Source: an uncultured Eubacteriales bacterium (GTDB lineage Bacteria; Bacillota; Clostridia; Oscillospirales; Oscillospiraceae). From it: a DNA stretch of 33,940 nt. This document shows, in pieces, positions 24,236 through 33,400 of the stretch. Position 1 is the first letter of the stretch. Each line of letters begins with the position of its first letter. The DNA is taken from NCBI GenBank assembly GCA_949744165.1, contig CATJWG010000148.1, positions 1 to 33,940 on the forward strand, written 5' to 3'. The notes beneath the pieces are model-generated. The model made no database searches. It was given only the letters and a program-made list of their open reading frames with translations, and had not been told where the DNA came from. The position numbers were made by a program, and so were the translations under genes.

Positions 24236-24649
24236 TTAAATGATTTGCAAAAGAATTTCAGCTGGGGTAAATACAGGAATACCAAAACCTTCAAAATCTC
24301 TTTTGTTTCTGGTGGCAATATAATCACAATGAATAGACTTGGCGCAGGTAGCAACCAGACAGTCCTCGAAATCCTTTGCCTTTTTCTGAAATGCAACAAG
24401 AACATCGTTGTTCGTAACACTGCATACTTTGGCAATCTCCAGAAGTTTTCCGACTGCCTTATATGCCAGCTCAGTGCTGTGGGTATATTTTCTTACAAGA
24501 TAGTAGATGTCAGTAACAGAAGATGCCGATACAAAACCGTCTATTTTACGTTCCTCACAAAGCTTCAGCAGCTTGTAAGAATCCTCTATAAAAGGCTCTC
24601 TTTCCAATAACACATCGATGATTACGTTCGTATCACACATTATCTTCAT
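24236..24649 (-). CDS. PIN-domain toxin (VapC-like), second pair
   Basis: A 137-residue PIN-domain protein: MKIMCDTNVIIDVLL with Asp6, a central TDIYYLVRK, AKDFEDCLVATCA and DYIATRNKRDFEGFGI carry the acidic site. Likely an RNase toxin. Its start lies 17 bases inside the antitoxin gene. Unlike the pair at 19.7-20.4 kb it belongs to a different PIN subgroup and has a Phd-type antitoxin. Confidence 0.88.
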   Translation of the reverse strand: MKIMCDTNVIIDVLLEREPFIEDSYKLLKLCEERKIDGFVSASSVTDIYYLVRKYTHSTELAYKAVGKLLEIAKVCSVTNNDVLVAFQKKAKDFEDCLVATCAKSIHCDYIATRNKRDFEGFGIPVFTPAEILLQII

Positions 24650-24860
24650 ATTTTAACAGACGCTCCTCCCGCAAAGAATCCCTATCTATATCAGAGGAAA
24701 TACCGTTGAGCATTCCGCGCAGGGAGTCTACAGCGGAAATTTGCGGATTTACAACTTTAGCAACCGTTTTTCCATTACGAGTAATAAATATGTCCTCTTT
24801 GGCAGTTAATTCAAGGTACTTTCCGAAATTAGCCTTAAATTCTGTCGCTGTAACAACCAT
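24633..24860 (-). CDS. Phd/YefM-type antitoxin
   Basis: A 75-residue antitoxin: TATEFKANFGKYLELTAKED and IFITRNGKTVAKVV are the Phd/YefM DNA-binding fold; the acidic C-terminus (DIDRDSLREERLLKYEDN) binds the toxin. ATG has GAGGAGG upstream. A good promoter lies at 24896-24924, so the pair is transcribed independently and probably autorepressed. Confidence 0.88.
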   Translation of the reverse strand: MVVTATEFKANFGKYLELTAKEDIFITRNGKTVAKVVNPQISAVDSLRGMLNGISSDIDRDSLREERLLKYEDNV

Positions 24861-24895
24861 AGCTAAATCCTCCTCGTATTTTGTGATTTATTCTT

Positions 24896-24924
24896 ATTAT
24901 ATACGATTTTAAGAAGAGAATCAA
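24896..24924 (-). promoter_or_regulatory. Promoter of the Phd/VapC pair
   Basis: Minus strand: TTGATT (24919-24924), 17-base spacer, TATAAT (24896-24901). Confidence 0.72.
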
Positions 24925-25026
24925 CAAAATCATGCGAAACATGAGGAAATCGCATCAAAACTCGTTCGATATAAAAACATCTGGTTTCACCCATGAGTAA
25001 TTTCCCAATACATCGTTTTCGCGGAA

Positions 25027-25044
25027 GGGCAGAAATATCTGCCC
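25027..25044 (-). terminator. Hairpin after ssb, weak terminator
   Basis: GGGCAGA / TCTGCCC with a 4-base loop, 14 bases after the ssb stop; no T tract, so termination is doubtful. Confidence 0.35.
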
Positions 25045-25057
25045 TCCCTTGCAATCA

Positions 25058-25495
25058 TCAGAACGGCAGCTCGCCGTCCGTATCGCCGAACTCCGGCACG
25101 AAGCCGTCGGGAGGCGCCTCACCGGCGCTGTGCTCATAGGGCGCCGCGGTATCATTGCCGCCGCCTTTCGCCTTGGAGTCTCCGAAGTACACGCCATCCG
25201 CGACTATCTCGGCGCTGACGCGCTTAGTGCCTTCTTTGTCCGTCCATTCACGCATCTGAAGCCTGCCCTTGACGACTGCCATGCGGCCCCTGGTGAAATA
25301 ATTGCGGACAAACTCCGCCGTGGAGCGCCATGCCACCACGTCAATGAAGTCGGTGTCACGCTCATTGCTGTCCTTTGACTTTGAGAAATCTCTGTCACAG
25401 GCAATTCGGAAGCTGCACACTGGGATTTGGCTCTGCGTATAACGCAGCTCGGGGTCACGGGTAAGGCGGCCCATAATAACAATCTGATTTAACAT
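25058..25495 (-). CDS. ssb: Single-stranded DNA-binding protein
   Basis: A 145-residue SSB. The OB-fold is recognisable (MLNQIVIMGRLTRDPELRYT, FIDVVAWRSTAEFV, GRMAVVKGRLQMREW), then a disordered Gly/Pro/Asp linker and the acidic tip DGELPF, the docking peptide for replication and repair proteins. GGAGG precedes ATG. It follows the RavA-like gene by 18 bases in the operon with a clamp and a helicase, so this is probably the element's own SSB, not the chromosomal one next to rpsF/rpsR. Confidence 0.95.
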   Translation of the reverse strand: MLNQIVIMGRLTRDPELRYTQSQIPVCSFRIACDRDFSKSKDSNERDTDFIDVVAWRSTAEFVRNYFTRGRMAVVKGRLQMREWTDKEGTKRVSAEIVADGVYFGDSKAKGGGNDTAAPYEHSAGEAPPDGFVPEFGDTDGELPF

Positions 25496-25513
25496 TTCAA
25501 TTCCTCCAAAATA

Positions 25514-26881
25514 TTACTGTAATCCTGCTAATTCTTCCAGCGCGGCATAGGTAAAGCCGTACTTCTCATGTGCGCTTCGGCTGCTTGTCTCCAGCTCCTC
25601 TAAAAGCGCGTCAAGCATCGCTTTTTCGCCGTCGCTCTGCGCCTTACCGGACAGCTCGGTATAAAGTCCGTATACTCTCAGCAGCTCCGAGCGGAATTTT
25701 CGGAAAGCTTTCCTGCTTTCAACGCCGCCGTCAACAGACGTGTTCAGCTCGTCAAATATCTCCTTTGCCGCGGCGCGTATGTCGTTGACCTTATCCTGCA
25801 TGGGATTTATGCACATACGGTTGAGCGTCGTCTCCACCAACGGGATATCCGTGGGCTTTTCCCAGAGATAGTTCTTCAGCGCCAGCAGATCGTCAGGCTG
25901 TACCTCGCTGTGGCCGCGAAGCCACGCCTTTGCCTGGGCGACGGGATAGAAGTTGAGGTACTTCCTGTCCGACACCGTGACGCTCTTGCGCAGCTCACAG
26001 AGGATATCGTCCATCAGCTCATTGATGCTGTCAGGCACGGGGATAGCCGCGGCCTCTTTCTGCATACTCCGAAGCTCATCCAGGGTGAAATCAGCGTTGT
26101 TTCCCGCTGTCAGTCCTGCCTGCTTATCACGGAGCACGGCAAGGCGTTTGGCCCTGTCTGAGATATCCGAGGTTACGACCTTCAGCTCCAGGCGGTCATA
26201 GAGGGCCTGTAAAATTTTCTCCTGTGGGTCGTTGAAGTTGGGAATTTCATTTGACGCGGCGAAGAAGGATACCGTCGGAATTGCGTATGTATGTCCCTCG
26301 TTTGTATATTTGCGCTCGTTCAGCGCCGTAAGCAGGGAGTTGAGGACGCCGTCGTTTGCCTTAAAACACTCGTCAAGAAATACGATGTCCGCCTCCGGAA
26401 TTTTCCCCGCGGTTTGCACCGTAGGCTCACCTGTGCAGTGGAGTGCGCCGACCGCGGCTCGGAACGCTTTTATACGCTCTGTCGCCGCATCCAGCCTCTC
26501 TTTAGCTTGAGTATCGTTCATGTGCTGTCTGAAATCGCTCAGTGCCCACTCCAGCCTGGCCTTTAAATCTTCGTATTCGGGATAGCATCTGATCGCAGAC
26601 TCCGGCACACTGCCCGGAATGAGGCTGGCAAGATCAACTCGCCCAAAGAGCTGCTCCTCATCGGTCTGCTTGGATAGCAGGCGCTCAAATTGCCTCGCGC
26701 CCTTGATACGGCTGCGGAAGCAGTTTATGGCATAGCTTTTGGCCTGTCCCGGCGCGCCGAGGATAAAGAGGTTCTTACGGGATAGCAGAGCAATGGCTAT
26801 CATCTCCACCAGCTCATCACGCTCGGCAAGCTGGTTGTTCACGTCCTCGATTACGGCCAGCATTTTGTCTCGCAGGTTCAT
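25514..26881 (-). CDS. MoxR-type AAA+ ATPase, RavA-like
   Basis: A 455-residue AAA+ ATPase: Walker A GAPGQAKS (42-49), RavA-like LLSKQTDEEQLFGRVDL, Walker B ADIVFLDE (163-170), sensor-1 FFAASNE (205-211). The C-terminal 180 residues are helical. RavA/MoxR ATPases work with VWA-domain partners; the ViaA-like gene at 20574-22160 is the obvious candidate. GAGGAGGAAA precedes ATG, 12 bases after the sigma-like gene. Target unknown. Confidence 0.88.
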   Translation of the reverse strand: MNLRDKMLAVIEDVNNQLAERDELVEMIAIALLSRKNLFILGAPGQAKSYAINCFRSRIKGARQFERLLSKQTDEEQLFGRVDLASLIPGSVPESAIRCYPEYEDLKARLEWALSDFRQHMNDTQAKERLDAATERIKAFRAAVGALHCTGEPTVQTAGKIPEADIVFLDECFKANDGVLNSLLTALNERKYTNEGHTYAIPTVSFFAASNEIPNFNDPQEKILQALYDRLELKVVTSDISDRAKRLAVLRDKQAGLTAGNNADFTLDELRSMQKEAAAIPVPDSINELMDDILCELRKSVTVSDRKYLNFYPVAQAKAWLRGHSEVQPDDLLALKNYLWEKPTDIPLVETTLNRMCINPMQDKVNDIRAAAKEIFDELNTSVDGGVESRKAFRKFRSELLRVYGLYTELSGKAQSDGEKAMLDALLEELETSSRSAHEKYGFTYAALEELAGLQ

Positions 26882-26893
26882 GTTGTTTCCTCC

Positions 26894-27253
26894 TCACGCC
26901 GCAAGCAGCGCGTCGGCGTCACGGCTGCCGTCGCGGATGCTCTCGAAGCTTATAATTTGACTGCCGCGGTAATTTACCGGAAGTCCGGTCAGACCGTGCA
27001 GACGGTAGGGGCGCTTGCAGCTCAGCATCTCATACTGGAGCTGCGCGCTGATGTGCTGCTCCAGCGCGCCCTTTTCAGGGTCGAAGCTGTCCACGGCCTT
27101 TATAAGACGAACAGCCAACTGCTGGTACACGTCGTCGCGGTCCATGTGAGCCGCGCGGATAAGCGCGCAGTTTCTTCGCATCACCTTGTCGATGAGGTGG
27201 AGATTTGCCTCCACAATGGCGTTTCTTGTGGCGATGGAATATGTATTTTTCAT
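26894..27253 (-). CDS. Sigma-70 region 2-only protein
   Basis: A 119-residue protein. DDVYQQLAVRLIKAVDSFDP, EKGALEQHISAQLQYEML and CKRPYRL follow the sigma-70 region 2 pattern (core binding and -10 recognition), but no region 4 is present. Start ATG 27253 overlaps the previous stop and has GGAAAGGA nearby; an in-frame codon further up is ignored as it lies inside the upstream gene. It could be an element-encoded sigma subunit working with a separate region 4 protein, or an RNA polymerase-binding regulator of the leaders A and B. Confidence 0.75.
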   Translation of the reverse strand: MKNTYSIATRNAIVEANLHLIDKVMRRNCALIRAAHMDRDDVYQQLAVRLIKAVDSFDPEKGALEQHISAQLQYEMLSCKRPYRLHGLTGLPVNYRGSQIISFESIRDGSRDADALLAA

Positions 27254-27459
27254 AATGATGTTCCTTTCCGTATTTGGGGAGCCCAGAAGCGGCAATGGCC
27301 GCCGCTCCTGTCCTCCATAAGCATTTCCTGAGTATAGCTTGGCGCATTGTACTGTTTACTGGCGCAGTGCTGTAGGAACTCACGTCCGGGGATAAGATGG
27401 AGCTCATCCCGCTTAAAATATGAATGATTGCAGTTGTCACAGGTTTTTTCTTCCGTCAA
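27250..27459 (-). CDS. Small Cys-containing protein, possible zinc binder
   Basis: A 69-residue protein from TTG 27459, with AGGGGG about nine bases before it. CDNC near the start and two later Cys (HCASKQY, HCRFWAPQ) could bind zinc. Its end overlaps the next start by four bases (ATGA). The frame is open further up into the previous gene; TTG is the first start with a ribosome site. Function unknown. Confidence 0.68.
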   Translation of the reverse strand: MTEEKTCDNCNHSYFKRDELHLIPGREFLQHCASKQYNAPSYTQEMLMEDRSGGHCRFWAPQIRKGTSL

Positions 27460-27481
27460 GCAATATCCCCCTGTTCCTGTG

Positions 27482-28615
27482 TTAATTAACTTCGCCTGAA
27501 TACTTTGACAGATCAACGAAATCTGAAAGCGGCGGAATCGGCGTGCCATAATCGTCAATTTCTCCGGAATTGATCAGCTCGCCGATATCGTCAAGGTTTC
27601 CGCGCTCCTTCAGCCTTTCCGCCGCCGGATACATCTCCCAGGGATACAGGCAGTCCGACTGTACTGCCAACCCGCATATCCGGGCTGCAATCTCTGTGCC
27701 AAACTCGCGCCGCACATTCAGCAGTCCGGCGCATACACCGGCCAGCCATTCCTGAATATCCCTTTCATAACTGCCGCTTGACTCCAGATGTATATACTGT
27801 CCTCCCTCAATGCAGTAAACAGCAAAGGCAATCCACGCAAAAACACCAAGGCGTCCACAGTCAGGGATACAGTCTCCCATGATCCTTGTAAATTGAGTCA
27901 CGCTAAGGGCTTCAGGAGAACACGGGCGACTGAAGCCGGCAAGCTCTGAGGTGACGATTTCAAGCCGCGTAAAGTGCGCGGCGGCGTAGCCGCCCTCGCA
28001 GGCTTCCCAGTAGTCCTCTCCTTCGTCGATGGTGTCAAGACGTTCACTCAGGTTCCCTTTTTCTTCCTCAACCAGCCGAGCCAGTTCCTCTCTTGCCCGC
28101 TCGCGGGAGCAATAGCTGCCCTCCGCATACGGGTTCGTAAAGATGCCGCGGTCAGCATCCGCGCCGCTGCGGAGGATCGTGTAAATACGGACGGGCTGCT
28201 TATTATTTCTGCACACCGTTTCCAAGCTCCGGTTCAGCCACTCCCGAACAAAAGCGCGGTCCTGCTCGTGGAACATATCCACAAATCTTTCCCTGAAGGA
28301 TTGGAAATCTTTGCAGCTCATATTTCGCTCGTACCTGTAAAGATGCCGGTATGCCATTTCCAGCAGTTCTTCACCGGCAGCGGTATCGTCCAGCTCTATG
28401 GAGCTGCACAGGCATCCGCCGCAGCGGCGGCAAACTCCGGATGCGCAGAGCCGGCGGTGCTCCGGACGCGAGAGCGAAGTATAATCAAACTCCCATTCCA
28501 TATCCCGCATGTTCTCCCTTATGTGCAGCAGAAGCGTCAGGATGTCCCCAGCTTTGAGAGCCTCGCAGGAGCACAGCTCCCTTTTTCCCGACAGACACAT
28601 TTTCTTTTCACACAT
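27482..28615 (-). CDS. Cys-rich hypothetical protein, 377 residues
   Basis: Soluble, acidic, with many Cys in the first 75 residues (KKMCLSGKRELCSCEALK, CASGVCRRCGGCLCSS), suggesting metal binding. The rest is helical (ERAREELARLVEEEKGNL). No family recognised. ATG follows the zinc-finger gene's stop by two bases, so the two are co-translated. Confidence 0.75.
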   Translation of the reverse strand: MCEKKMCLSGKRELCSCEALKAGDILTLLLHIRENMRDMEWEFDYTSLSRPEHRRLCASGVCRRCGGCLCSSIELDDTAAGEELLEMAYRHLYRYERNMSCKDFQSFRERFVDMFHEQDRAFVREWLNRSLETVCRNNKQPVRIYTILRSGADADRGIFTNPYAEGSYCSRERAREELARLVEEEKGNLSERLDTIDEGEDYWEACEGGYAAAHFTRLEIVTSELAGFSRPCSPEALSVTQFTRIMGDCIPDCGRLGVFAWIAFAVYCIEGGQYIHLESSGSYERDIQEWLAGVCAGLLNVRREFGTEIAARICGLAVQSDCLYPWEMYPAAERLKERGNLDDIGELINSGEIDDYGTPIPPLSDFVDLSKYSGEVN

Positions 28616-28617
28616 GC

Positions 28618-29013
28618 TTACGCAGCCTCCTTCTTTTCATTTCCCCGGCACATATTGATCACCCGCTGGCACTGGTCCATCTCAAATCCGCCTATATGGG
28701 CATTCTTTTCCGGCAGCCGCAGCTGCTGAGACAGCCACTTGTACGCCTGTGTCCGCGACATGTGACTGGACTTCCAGAAGGCGTCGAACACCTGATGGGT
28801 CTCCATGCGCTTGAGCCGCAGCGTCTCGTTCGCCACGTCTCCCAGCGGCCGGTCGCTTCCCTTATGGCAGCCGACGCGGGCGTTGCAGTTCTGGCACTGA
28901 TAGACACACTCGCCGTCCATTCCCAGCCGGTGGGTGGATTTACCGTAGATTTGCTCTGCCGGCACCAGACGGATCGGACCGCCGCAGTAACGGCAGATTA
29001 CAGGTTTCTTCAA
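28618..29013 (-). CDS. Zinc-finger-containing protein (DUF3268-like)
   Basis: A 131-residue protein: CRYCGG (from residue 7) and YQCQNCNARVGCH provide a zinc ribbon, followed by a helical part (QAYKWLSQQLRLPEKNAHIG) as in DUF3268 proteins of mobile elements and phages. AGGAGG precedes ATG. It may bind DNA or RNA; role unknown. Sits between the clamp and the Cys-rich gene. Confidence 0.82.
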   Translation of the reverse strand: MKKPVICRYCGGPIRLVPAEQIYGKSTHRLGMDGECVYQCQNCNARVGCHKGSDRPLGDVANETLRLKRMETHQVFDAFWKSSHMSRTQAYKWLSQQLRLPEKNAHIGGFEMDQCQRVINMCRGNEKKEAA

Positions 29014-29029
29014 TCAGCAGCACCTCCTG

Positions 29030-30217
29030 TTACGCCGCCTCGGGAATGGCGGCATTCTCTTTTTTCTTTTTATCTGCTTTCTTTGCTTTGCCTTTGGTCT
29101 CCGGCTTTTCCGCTTTCGGCTTAGGCTGGGGAATCACGATAGCTTTGGGTTCACGTACCGGCATCTGTATGCAGATCAGGTCGTCCGTTCTCATGACCAG
29201 TGCGCCGTTCACCGCGATTTCCAGCATCAGCGTCCCATGCTGTGCCTTCAGGCAGTCCAGCAGCTTGTCCGCTATATACCAGTATTCTCCCGCGGGACTG
29301 CCGGAGAGGGGCAGAACGTCAATCTCCGCCGTGGATTTTCCGAGCTCGCTTTCGTGCATTACGCTCAGGGAGCTGCCCTTGAAGGTGATGCAGAACCTTG
29401 ACTGCTCACCCCGCACAGCACAGACCGATTGTACTGTGTTCCTCAGGCTCTCCGTGTCAGTGAGTATGGTAAAGGCGCTCTGTACGCGGCTCATCAGCTG
29501 CTCCGCGTCAAAATAGTCGCCCTCCATCAGCCTTGCGGAAAACAAAAAGTCCTCCATCATGAACACCACGGATTTCCCCGTGGTACCGGCGCTGAGCCGG
29601 TCCTTGTTCGATACAAGCTGTGCCAGCTTTTCCAATGATGCCGCGGGCAGCAGAAAGTCCGCGGCTCCTGTGCTCCTGCTGTCGCCCTTCGCCATAGCTA
29701 TCCTGTAGCCGTCGCTGCCGACCGCTTTCAGGCCGTCGCTTGTAAAGAGCAGGTGGACGCACCGCATCTGCGGCTTGCTGTTGTCCTCGGCCACGGCAAA
29801 AACGGTGCGCTTCGCCATAGATGGTATGCCGGTGACCGGCACCGTGTCCGCCGGAAAGGGTATTTCCACGCGCGGATAGTCTTTCTCGTCAGAAACGGAT
29901 ACGCTATAGACGGAGCTGCCGCCGCTTACTCTGAGAGTGGTGCCCTCCCGCGTGAAGGTGACAAATTCGTCCTCCAAAAGCCGGAGCATACCGCACAGCA
30001 GGCGCGCGTCAACAATTACGCTGCCTTCCTCCGAGATATCCGCCTTAATCCGGCGCTCAAGGGCAAGCTCCAGGCTGGTCGCGGCCACCGTCAGCTTTCC
30101 CTCCGCGGCGGAGAGAAGTGTGCATTTCAGCACCTCCAGCGGCGAGGCGGCGGGGGCAATCTTCTCCGCGTCCTGCGCGGCGGCAAGCAAGTCCTGCCTG
30201 TTGACTATAAAATTCAT
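29030..30217 (-). CDS. dnaN: DNA polymerase III beta sliding clamp-like protein (DnaN)
   Basis: A 395-residue clamp. Three-domain DnaN layout: MNFIVNRQDLLAAAQDAEKI at the start, a middle domain with AVGSDGYRIAMAK, and the MPVR ending equivalent to the MPMR/MPGR end of normal clamps near residue 350. A further 45-residue Lys/Pro-rich tail follows, not present in chromosomal clamps. The location, downstream of a helicase and upstream of ssb, marks it as an accessory clamp of the element. Start ATG with AAAGGAGAAAG upstream. Confidence 0.9.
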   Translation of the reverse strand: MNFIVNRQDLLAAAQDAEKIAPAASPLEVLKCTLLSAAEGKLTVAATSLELALERRIKADISEEGSVIVDARLLCGMLRLLEDEFVTFTREGTTLRVSGGSSVYSVSVSDEKDYPRVEIPFPADTVPVTGIPSMAKRTVFAVAEDNSKPQMRCVHLLFTSDGLKAVGSDGYRIAMAKGDSRSTGAADFLLPAASLEKLAQLVSNKDRLSAGTTGKSVVFMMEDFLFSARLMEGDYFDAEQLMSRVQSAFTILTDTESLRNTVQSVCAVRGEQSRFCITFKGSSLSVMHESELGKSTAEIDVLPLSGSPAGEYWYIADKLLDCLKAQHGTLMLEIAVNGALVMRTDDLICIQMPVREPKAIVIPQPKPKAEKPETKGKAKKADKKKKENAAIPEAA

Positions 30218-30236
30218 TTCTTTCTCCTTTTTTCTG

Positions 30237-30491
30237 TTATTCTGTTTTCTGAAACCGTGCTATGTACATGATCCGGCGCTGAACAGGGGTACAACCAGTT
30301 TCGTCGAATCCCAGTACCGGCCCGTATCGAATCCGTGCATCAAGGTTTCCAAGCTCCCAGAACAGGCGGTTGAGCGTTTCCTCCTCATACCGTTCTGTTT
30401 CCGTCTTGACCTCGATTTGCGCTAATTTGGCAAGGCGTTCCCACGCTGCCTGCCGAGTGGTGATAAACCGCATTTCTTTTTTCATAGGCAT
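30237..30491 (-). CDS. Small hypothetical protein, 84 residues
   Basis: Charged, helical (AWERLAKLAQIEVKTETERY) with YEEETLNRLFWELGNLDARI. No family recognised. ATG 30491 lies four bases after the helicase stop, with TAGGTAA as a weak site; ATG nine bases on is an alternative. Linked in the operon between helicase and clamp, so a replication accessory role is possible. Confidence 0.7.
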   Translation of the reverse strand: MPMKKEMRFITTRQAAWERLAKLAQIEVKTETERYEEETLNRLFWELGNLDARIRYGPVLGFDETGCTPVQRRIMYIARFQKTE

Positions 30492-30495
30492 TTAC

Positions 30496-33400
30496 CTACG
30501 CAACGAAATCAAAAATTGAGATCTGGTTTTCGTCTATGGAGTACTTTTTCGGTTTCTTCACCTTCTGCTGCTCCAGGAGGGCGGCGAGCTGCGCCGCCGT
30601 CGCGGAGCTCACGCGCCTTTGCGGCAGAGCGGAGGGCACGGTTCTCGGAGCCTCGGTACGCTCCGGTATGTCAGGCGCAGGCTTCGTTTTGGGCTTGTGC
30701 CGGCCAGTGTTGACGACGGCCATCTTTTTGAACGAGCTGGCGATATCCTCCACGTTATCCCTGATACCGAGCATAAGCTCCTTTGCCATCTGCGAGGTCA
30801 TATCCTGCACGTCGCTCATGGCGGCGAGCCCCTCCTCGGTGAAGCTGCCCTCGATAATACCGGCAACTGCCAGCTTGGAGGCCATCAGCTTCATGGCCTT
30901 CTGCTGCATCGTGTCCCTGTAGTAGAGCATGTACACCTCTACTCTCGGCGCGGTCTGGTTGATACGCCAGGAGCGCCGCGACGCCTGCCGCAAGGTGAAC
31001 AGCTTATACCCCATGCTGTAAAAGATAAGCGTGGTGAAAGCGTTCAGGTCGAGTCCGGTCTCTACAAGTGATGGATTTGTGATGAGCACCTGCATTCCCG
31101 AGGCGAGGCGCTTCTGCACCCATTCCTCGCGGGCATCAGGCTTCACCTTTTCACTCATAACCTCCGTATGGTAACCATTGTCCGTCAGGAGCTTCAGCAG
31201 CTTTTGCTGTGAATCCGACCGCACCCAGCTTGTGTAGATAAGAACTTTCTCATTTGCTTCGATTTTTCTCTGTACGATCTCCAGCACGGCATTTTCCTTT
31301 TCTCCGAGTTCATCAAAGCTGCCCATATCCTTTGGCTCCACGAGCGCCGAGCCCGTTTCCGGATGCAGCAGCGCCGGCTGGCCGTATGGCTGGTCGGGGT
31401 AGATCGTCAGCAGGTTCAGATAGGCGGACAAAATCTTTTGCGCGACCCTACGGTCTGTTTTCAACACCTTCACGAGCTCCTTTTGTACCCGATCGTATTC
31501 CTCCTGCACACCTTCCTCGAGCTCCACTGCAACCGGTATCTCCTCATAGTCCGGCAAATCCTTTCCCATATCCGAGAGGGAGAGGAACGCGGTCTTTTCC
31601 AGCAGGAAACGCGAGTATACCAGCGGCGACACGCCGGGGAGCTGGCGGGTTTTCCGGTTTGTTGTGATTGCTCTGCGGTTGGAGGCGTAGTCGCTGTCCT
31701 GAAGCTCGTAGCTGGTCTCCACGACACCGTACTCAGTGTCGAAATCCCCAGGCCTGGAATAGCGTTTACCGTCCTGGAGCATCTTTGCGGGCATGGTCCG
31801 GTACAGCAAGTGGAAGATGCCGGAGCTGTAGCCGTTTATGAGCGTGGCGGTCATGCCGATGACCTTCTTCGCCGTGTTGTAGAGCTCTCCCATAGCGTCG
31901 CCCTGGCCGCTGTCGTTGTTGTACTGGTGCAGCTCGTCACAGATCAAAGCGTCCAGACGCCCTTTGTACCTGTGCTTGAAATAGGTACTCAGGGGATAAC
32001 GACGCGATGCGCCCGCCGCGGGGAACAGCCCGTCAGGGTTCTGCTCGATCTCGCGGAGCTTTTCAGCTACGCCCGCGTTTTTTGTGAATGCGTAGTGCTC
32101 CCACGCACGGTAACGGTAGACCCAGCCGTAGCCGCCGATCTTAACCCAGTCGCTCTTTGCGCTGGGATTTACCGCCGTCCATAAAACGCTCCTGCACTCC
32201 GGGCATTTATGGTTCTTTTTGTTTTCCTTACGGAAAAACCGCTGTGTTGCCATTTCCGTGTAGAGCCCGTTGCTCCCAGGAACAGGGACCTCAATCGGAC
32301 TCAGGCACTCTGGGCAGAGGGAGGCTTTCCTTCGCCCGTTCCAGAGAACGGCGGGACGCTTCATGAAGCCGTCTCGCGCCTTCTCCTTGCTGATAATGGC
32401 ATAGCTGCTCTTATCTCCCTTCTCGTAGAGCGCGTAGAGCTTATCCAGCTCCCCGATACTGCGGACGATAATGCCGGCGGCATCCGGCAGGGTCTCCGCA
32501 ATCTCGCGCACCCACTTTTTCGCCACATGGGACGGGCAGAGGATTACATTGAAGGTCTTTGGGACGCCTTTCCGCGTCTGGTTTGCCCGCAGTCCGTAGA
32601 CCGCGGCCATTGCCGTCGAGCCGATCTTCGTTTTTCCCGAGCCGCATTCCGCGACGATGAAGGCAATCTTGTCATGGGTAAGCTGCCGCTTTACGGACTC
32701 CGCCACGGCCAGCTGCGCGTCGTAGAGTGGGTAGCCCGCATGTTCCCTGATATAGTCGTTGATTGCAAGGATCTCCGGTGACAGCGGTTCGCTTGCTGGG
32801 TCGAACAGGGGCTTGAACTGGCTGCGGATACGCTCGGCAACGGTAACGCCGAAAGTGTTCAGATATCCGGTGACGTTCTCCACGCCGTCGAAGCCGTTCG
32901 GATCTTTGACATCACAGGGGATAGCAATGGCGCCGCTGCGAAGGCCGTCCTCCACCACGGATATGATGTTGGCATCGTCCTTTTCGCATATAAGCGTCCA
33001 TGCGTCGATTTTCTCCCTGATTGAGATAACCGTCAGCTTTTGCAGGATACCCCTGCTCTGCAATTCCTCCAGCACATAGTCCCGAAACTCTGGGATCAGC
33101 GGTACGGCTGTCTTGCGGTCAAGCTCCTCAAACAGGCGGTCCCTGTCGTCCTTTGGACAGAAGATGATGCACTTGCGGGGCGGGCTGTTCTCCTGTGACT
33201 GCCGCTCCTTTGGCTTCTGCACGAAGGATTCCTGATCTGGGTTTTCATCTTCGTCACCTGACTTCTCCGCGTCCATGTCGTCGTCCTTTGCCAGCAGCGT
33301 CGCCTCGGCATACACGCCGTCATGGCTCACCTGTCGTTCAAAGCGTTTGCATTCGCCCGCGAGCAGGCAGCAGCGGTTTCCGATCATGGCTTCGATTTTT

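Noticed and set aside
24052..24435. Minus-strand frame overlapping the PIN toxin
   Set aside because: Out-of-frame shadow of vapC, hydrophobic nonsense, no ribosome site.
25058..25495. Chromosomal ssb/dnaN genes
   Set aside because: Neighbours are helicase, RavA-like and toxin-antitoxin genes rather than rpsF/rpsR or dnaA/recF, so these are accessory copies.
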